Part shown: positions 5,882-9,515 of the stretch, one piece after another | Layout of the letters: every line of letters begins with the position of its first letter | How positions within the stretch are numbered: position 1 is the stretch's first letter | NCBI GenBank assembly: GCA_005877855.1 | Contig: VBOF01000243.1 | Location: 1 to 9,515, forward strand | DNA: 9,515 nucleotides | From: Nitrospirota bacterium | GTDB lineage: Bacteria > Nitrospirota > Nitrospiria > Nitrospirales > NS-4 | Reading direction: 5' to 3' | The notes under the pieces: generated by a model | The model's database searches: none | The model's input: only the letters and a program-made list of their open reading frames with translations | What the model was told of the DNA's origin: nothing | Translations under genes and position numbers: made by a program

Positions 5882-7315
5882 ATGAAGACCTTGCTCTTAA
5901 ATCCCCCCTCATTCGAGATGTTCGACGGTGGTGCCAGTTCGCGCTATCAGGCCACACGCGAGATTCCTTCCTTCTGGTATCCGGTGTGGCTGGCCTATTC
6001 GGCGGGGATGATCAAAGACAGCCGGCTCTTGGACGCGCCGTCCCATAGCGTGAGCCCGGAGGAGACGATCAAGATCGCCACCGAGTACGAGTTTCTCGTG
6101 CTCTTCACCAGCACCGCGGGGTTTCAGAGCGATGCCAAGCTGGCCGAGGCGATCAGAGCGGCCAACCCCGCGATCAGGATCGCCTTCGTCGGGCCGCACG
6201 TGACTGTCCAGCCGGAGGAAAGCCTGAAGGCCGCGCCGGCGATTGATTTCGTGGTCAGACGGGAATTCGACTACCCCGTGGCGGAGTTTGCCGGGGGAAA
6301 TAAGCTGGAGGAGATTGCCGGCATCAGCTTCAGGAAGGATGGACGCATCGTCCACAATCCGGATCGCCCGCAGATCGAGGATCTCGATGCCCTGCCCTTT
6401 GCGGTGGACGTCTATAAGCGGGACCTCGACATCACGCGCTACAACATCCCCTATCTGAAGCACCCCTACGTGGCCTTCTACACGTCCCGTGGATGCCCGG
6501 CGCTGTGCACCTTCTGCCTCTGGCCGCAGACGATGAGCGGGCACCCCTGGCGGACCCGCGGCATCTCCAACGTGGTCGAGGAGGTGAAGCGCTGCCTGGA
6601 GTATTTCCCCCAGGCGAAGGAGATTTTCTTCGACGATGACACGTTTCCCTGGGCCAAGGACCGCACGATTGAGATCTGCAAGGCGTTCAAGCCTCTGAAG
6701 TTTACCTGGTCCTGCAACTCCCGCGTGACGGCGGGCTACGAGACCTTGAAGGCGATGAAAGAGGCCGGGTGCCGGTTGCTGATCGTCGGGTTCGAGTCCG
6801 GCGATCCGCAGATTCTGAAAAACATCAAGAAAGGCGCCACGGTCGAGCAGGCGCGCGAGTTCATGAAACATTGCCGGAAGCTGGGCCTCGTCGTGCACGG
6901 CGATTTTCAGGTCGGGCATCCAGGGGAAACGCCGGAGACGATCGAGCGGACCATTCAATTTGCCATGGAGCTCGATCCGGAGACGATCCAGGTCTCGATG
7001 TCCCACCCGTATCCCGGCACGGAGTTCGACGCCTACCTGAAGAAGCACAACTATGCCGTGGACACGGTGATGACGGACGAGGGGGGACACCAACTGCCTG
7101 TGTTCCAGTATCCGGGGCTGAGCCGGCGGGACATCATGCACGCGGTCGAGCAGTTCTACGACCGGTATTATTTCCGCCCCCACGTCATTTTCCGGATCCT
7201 GCGCCGGGCGGTCTTTGATCGCAACGAAAGAAGCCGCCTCTACGTGGAGGCCAAAGAGTACCTCAAGGTCCGCGCCCAACGGAAGCGTTTCGTCAAAAGC
7301 CAGGCGACGGCCTGA
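5882..7315 (+). CDS. hpnJ: HpnJ, hopanoid-associated B12-binding-type radical SAM enzyme
   Basis: This is a 477-residue radical SAM protein, close to full family length. HpnJ is needed to turn the glucosaminyl head group of bacteriohopanetetrol into the cyclitol ether, a ring-contracting rearrangement. The N-terminus MKTLLLNPPSFEMFDGG followed by SSRYQATREIPSFWYP is a strong HpnJ hallmark. Residues to about 150 form a cobalamin-binding-like fold including FVGPHVTVQPEE. The radical SAM cluster motif SRGCPALCTFC gives Cys205, Cys209 and Cys212, which bind the 4Fe-4S cluster. FDDDTFPW, GFESGDPQILKNIKKG and GHPGETPETIERT follow the usual order of B12-type radical SAM enzymes. The classic DxHxxG cobalamin ligand motif is not evident, so cobalamin use is uncertain. 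It lies 11 nt after the epimerase and shares one base with the next gene (TGATG). Confidence 0.93.
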   Translation: MKTLLLNPPSFEMFDGGASSRYQATREIPSFWYPVWLAYSAGMIKDSRLLDAPSHSVSPEETIKIATEYEFLVLFTSTAGFQSDAKLAEAIRAANPAIRIAFVGPHVTVQPEESLKAAPAIDFVVRREFDYPVAEFAGGNKLEEIAGISFRKDGRIVHNPDRPQIEDLDALPFAVDVYKRDLDITRYNIPYLKHPYVAFYTSRGCPALCTFCLWPQTMSGHPWRTRGISNVVEEVKRCLEYFPQAKEIFFDDDTFPWAKDRTIEICKAFKPLKFTWSCNSRVTAGYETLKAMKEAGCRLLIVGFESGDPQILKNIKKGATVEQAREFMKHCRKLGLVVHGDFQVGHPGETPETIERTIQFAMELDPETIQVSMSHPYPGTEFDAYLKKHNYAVDTVMTDEGGHQLPVFQYPGLSRRDIMHAVEQFYDRYYFRPHVIFRILRRAVFDRNERSRLYVEAKEYLKVRAQRKRFVKSQATA

Positions 7316-7761
7316 TGCAACGGTGGACTGAACGGATAAGGATTATTGCTCTCTTGGCGGTTGCCATCTTCAGCCAAGCGGTGGGCAATGTGCTGTTGAG
7401 TCAGGGCATGAAGCTCATCGCAGGAGAGAGCCAACTGACCTGGAACAATTGGGTCTCCATATTCTTGCAGGCTGTCCAGAGTCCTTCGATTTTGCTCGGA
7501 GTCGGATTCTATGTCATTTTTTTCGTGCTCTTCGCGGCCGCCCTGTCCAGGGCCGATTTGAGTTTTGTGCTGCCGGCTATCTCATCTGAAGTGGTCATCA
7601 ACGTCGCGTTTGCCGACTACTTCTTGAACGAAACTGTCTCCGCGATACGATGGATCGGAGTCCTGTTGATTTCCGTCGGAGTCGGCCTGGTGGTGCAATC
7701 CTCGCCGAGAACGTTCGGGATTGCGGGCGGCCAGGACACCATGGCGGAGGGTGGCAGGTGA
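7315..7761 (+). CDS. Small four-helix membrane protein, SMR/EamA-half type (subunit 1 of a pair)
   Basis: This is a 148-residue membrane protein with four predicted helices (about 9-27, 56-78, 84-103 and 109-127), the size and layout of SMR-family transporters and of ArnE/ArnF, the pair thought to flip undecaprenyl-phosphate-aminoarabinose. The first helix contains SQAVGNVLLSQGMK, where the SMR-type signature can be aligned, with Gln at the place of the membrane Glu of EmrE. The segments ADLSFVLPA and NETVSAIRWIGVLLISVGVGLVV match the next gene's product closely, so the two are paralogues. It begins one base before the hpnJ stop ends (TGATG) and overlaps the next start by four bases, so both should be made together. 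A role in flipping or exporting a hopanoid or sugar-lipid is inferred from context. Its G+C content is low for the window (29/60 in 7441-7500). Confidence 0.8.
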   Translation: MQRWTERIRIIALLAVAIFSQAVGNVLLSQGMKLIAGESQLTWNNWVSIFLQAVQSPSILLGVGFYVIFFVLFAAALSRADLSFVLPAISSEVVINVAFADYFLNETVSAIRWIGVLLISVGVGLVVQSSPRTFGIAGGQDTMAEGGR

Positions 7762-8126
7762 AAACGGCAATTCTGATTGCGATCATTGTGCTCGCCGATT
7801 CGGCAGGAGATGTCCTGCTCACCAAAGGCATGAGGCAGGTGGGCGAAGTGTCCACCTTTGCGCCGAGAGCGCTTCTGGCGATCGCCCGTAGGGCCATGCG
7901 CAATCACCACTTTCTCGCCAGCATTGTGTTCATGGTCACCCACTTTGTCGGGTTTCTTGCGGTCCTGTCCTGGGCTGACCTCAGTGTTGTGTTTCCTGCA
8001 ACCACGTTGGTCTACGTCATTGGCACCCTTGCGGGCAAGTTCATCTTGCAGGAAACGATCTCCACGCATCGCTGGGCGGGGACGATGCTCGTCTGTCTGG
8101 GCGTGGGGTTGGTGTCGCTCCCGTGA
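7758..8126 (+). CDS. Small four-helix membrane protein, SMR/EamA-half type (subunit 2 of a pair)
   Basis: This is a 122-residue protein with four hydrophobic helices and short loops, the second half of a tandem pair. I chose the GTG at 7758, which overlaps the preceding stop as GTGA and has GGAGG seven bases upstream. The longer open frame that starts at 7650 only runs through the upstream gene in another frame. The first helix IAIIVLADSAGDVLLTKGMR aligns with SQAVGNVLLSQGMK of the partner and carries Asp where EmrE has its essential Glu. ADLSVVFPA and QETISTHRWAGTMLVCLGVGLV are shared with the partner. Two unequal subunits suggest a heterodimer in the inner membrane, as proposed for ArnE/ArnF. 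Substrate is unknown; neighbours point to a lipid with an amino-sugar or cyclitol head, or its precursor. Confidence 0.8.
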   Translation: MKTAILIAIIVLADSAGDVLLTKGMRQVGEVSTFAPRALLAIARRAMRNHHFLASIVFMVTHFVGFLAVLSWADLSVVFPATTLVYVIGTLAGKFILQETISTHRWAGTMLVCLGVGLVSLP

Positions 8127-9310
8127 ATCAAGTGTCAGCGAAACTGATAAGGAACGGTGAGACCTTGGAAAGTGTGAAACAGGACATCGCGCCGGGCAGG
8201 CGTGTTCCGGCTGCGAAGATCCAGTTTCTGCCAGAAGACCGGGCCTGGATCGCCGAAAGGATCCAGGACGTGCTGGCCACGGGGCAATTGACGTTGGGCA
8301 AATACGGCGCCGAGTTCGAGCAGCAATTCGCCAAATTCTGCGGAGCGCGGCATGCCATCGCCGTCAACAGCGGCACCAGCTCCTTGGAGATCATCCTGCG
8401 CGTGCTCGGCGTCGAGGGAAAGGAAGTCCTCGTCCCCACCAACACGTTCTTCGCCACCGCTGCGGCAGTCGTGCACGCCGGGGCACGTCCGGTGCTTGTG
8501 GATATGGATCCGGAATCGTTCGCTGTGAGACCCGAGGATATCGAGCGGCGTCTCACACCCAGGACCGCCGGCGTGATCGTGGTGCACATCGGCGGAATCG
8601 TCTCCCGGCGCATCGGGGAGTTGCAAGAGCTGGTCCGTAAGAAAGGGCTCTGGCTGGTGGAGGACGCCGCCCATGCGCACGGCTCCTCCTACCGAGGCGT
8701 GACAGCCGGCACGTTCGGGCTTGCCGGGTCCTTCAGCTTCTACCCCACCAAGGTCATGACATCCGGCGAGGGAGGCCTCATCGTCACCAACGACGATCGC
8801 ATCAACGAAGAGGCGCGGATCTATCGGGACCAGGGCAAGGCGAGCTTCACGCAGAACGCGCACGTCCGGATGGGGTACAACTGGCGCATGTCCGAGCCCC
8901 ACGCCATCATCGGTCTGAAGCATCTGGAACGCCTGCCGGCCATGATCGCGGACCGGCAAAGGATCGCCGCGATCTACGACGAGGGCTTGCAGGGATTCCG
9001 GAATCTCAGCCGCGTGCAGGTGCCGGCCGGCGGGGTGTGCAATTACTACAAGTACATCGCCGTGCTCAAGGAGGCGCGGGACCGCAAGGAGCTCAAAACG
9101 CTCCTGAAGGATCGCTACGGGGTGTCCCTCGCGGGGGAGGTGTACGAGGAGCCGCTCCACAAGCAACCGGTGTTCGAGAAGTATCGGTCGGGGCCGTTGC
9201 CCGTTGCGGAAGACTACTGCGCGCGGCACATCTGTCTGCCGATCTTTTCAGGCATGGAGGAAGGGGATGCACACCAAGTGCTGGGTGCATTACGAGACGT
9301 GATCGGATAA
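8123..9310 (+). CDS. DegT/DnrJ/EryC1/StrS-family PLP-dependent sugar aminotransferase
   Basis: This is a 395-residue aminotransferase of the type that puts an amino group on keto-sugars, usually nucleotide-linked, using glutamate or glutamine as donor. Seen in order: the phosphate-binding NSGTSSLE (82-89), VPTNTFFATAAAV, VEDAAHAHGS with Asp181 (contacts the PLP ring nitrogen) and His184, the PLP-binding Lys210 in SFYPTKVMTSGEGG, and the NWRMSE motif. It is complete and of normal length. The GTG at 8123 overlaps the upstream stop as GTGA, which suggests coupling, but no strong ribosome site precedes it. In-frame alternatives at GTG 8132 and GTG 8174 would shorten the tail before VPAAKIQFLPED. 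It probably works with one or both SDR enzymes nearby to make an amino sugar, or it aminates a head-group intermediate. The substrate cannot be told from the sequence. Confidence 0.92.
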   Translation: MNQVSAKLIRNGETLESVKQDIAPGRRVPAAKIQFLPEDRAWIAERIQDVLATGQLTLGKYGAEFEQQFAKFCGARHAIAVNSGTSSLEIILRVLGVEGKEVLVPTNTFFATAAAVVHAGARPVLVDMDPESFAVRPEDIERRLTPRTAGVIVVHIGGIVSRRIGELQELVRKKGLWLVEDAAHAHGSSYRGVTAGTFGLAGSFSFYPTKVMTSGEGGLIVTNDDRINEEARIYRDQGKASFTQNAHVRMGYNWRMSEPHAIIGLKHLERLPAMIADRQRIAAIYDEGLQGFRNLSRVQVPAGGVCNYYKYIAVLKEARDRKELKTLLKDRYGVSLAGEVYEEPLHKQPVFEKYRSGPLPVAEDYCARHICLPIFSGMEEGDAHQVLGALRDVIG

Positions 9311-9324
9311 CAAGGGGTGTTCCA

Positions 9325-9515
9325 ATGGCTAAAGTCGTGGTGACAGGGGGAAGCGGGTTCATCGGCTCGCATGTGGTGGATGTCCTGATGGAGGCGGGGC
9401 ATCAGGTGACCGTCGTGGATCACCGGGTGCGGCCGCATCGCCAGGATGTCGGGTATGAGGACGTGGATCTCATGGATCTCTCGTCGGTGCTGGCGGCCAC
9501 CAGGGATGCCGAGCA
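9325..9515 (+). CDS. Second extended-SDR sugar-nucleotide epimerase/dehydratase (3' partial)
   Basis: Only the first 63 codons are in the window. The product starts MAKVVVTGGSGFIGSHVVDV, a Rossmann NAD-binding signature (TGGSGFIGSH at 7-16), with Asp32 closing the second strand, which favours NAD. AAGGGG at 9312-9317 is a good ribosome site for the ATG at 9325, and the gene begins 14 nt after the aminotransferase. It belongs to the same superfamily as the gene at 4911 but the two diverge after the Rossmann motif. The active-site Tyr and Lys lie beyond the edge, so the reaction cannot be assigned. Its position next to the aminotransferase suggests it produces or processes that enzyme's sugar substrate. 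Confidence 0.85.
   Translation, partial: MAKVVVTGGSGFIGSHVVDVLMEAGHQVTVVDHRVRPHRQDVGYEDVDLMDLSSVLAATRDAE

Noticed and set aside
5909..7279. Long open frame on the minus strand (456 codons) opposite hpnJ
   Set aside because: The + strand carries an unmistakable radical SAM protein with all motifs; the antisense product shows no domain and has typical shadow composition.
8135..9229. Minus-strand open frame (364 codons) opposite the aminotransferase
   Set aside because: Shadow of a fully motif-supported aminotransferase gene; no ribosome site or recognisable product.
1..9515. CRISPR arrays, tRNA or rRNA genes, insertion sequences, phage genes
   Set aside because: No regularly spaced repeats, RNA gene signatures, transposase or integrase motifs, or terminal repeats were seen on either strand.

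Overview
The window is a stretch of bacterial chromosome with every supported gene on the + strand. It is G+C-rich: sample 60-base lines that I counted run from about 48% to 73%. Coding is almost continuous. It reads as a two-component regulatory pair followed by a hopanoid (bacteriohopanepolyol) head-group cluster. The host must be a hopanoid producer. The style of the kinase and the NtrC-type regulator, with this hpn gene set, suggests a Nitrospira-like bacterium (Nitrospirota). That is an impression from protein style and has not been tested by a search.

Layout. (1) 2-1193: a membrane histidine kinase whose sensor half and catalytic half lie in different reading frames. (2) 1209-2588: a complete NtrC-class sigma-54-dependent response regulator. 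(3) 2589-2839: the only real gap. It holds an 11-bp inverted repeat, a short palindrome, and a candidate sigma-54 (-24/-12) promoter about 80 nt before the next gene. (4) 2840-7315: hpnI (GlcNAc transferase to bacteriohopanetetrol), hpnK (deacetylase), an extended-SDR sugar-nucleotide epimerase/dehydratase-like gene, and hpnJ (B12-binding-type radical SAM enzyme that forms the cyclitol ether head group). (5) 7315-8126: two tandem four-helix proteins of the SMR/EamA-half type, arranged like ArnE/ArnF. (6) 8123-9310: a DegT/DnrJ/EryC1/StrS PLP-dependent sugar aminotransferase. (7) 9325 to the end: the start of a second extended-SDR gene, cut by the window edge.

How they may work together. HpnI, HpnK and HpnJ are the known route from bacteriohopanetetrol through its N-acetylglucosaminyl and glucosaminyl forms to the cyclitol ether. 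The genes from hpnI to the second SDR are packed tightly or overlap (52, 1, 4 and 4 nt overlaps; 11, 14 and 53 nt gaps), so they are probably co-transcribed. The added SDRs, aminotransferase and two-subunit small transporter are not part of the core HpnI/J/K pathway. They suggest further tailoring and perhaps membrane flipping of the hopanoid head group, or an adjoining sugar-lipid pathway. The upstream two-component pair could control the operon through the candidate sigma-54 promoter; this is inference.
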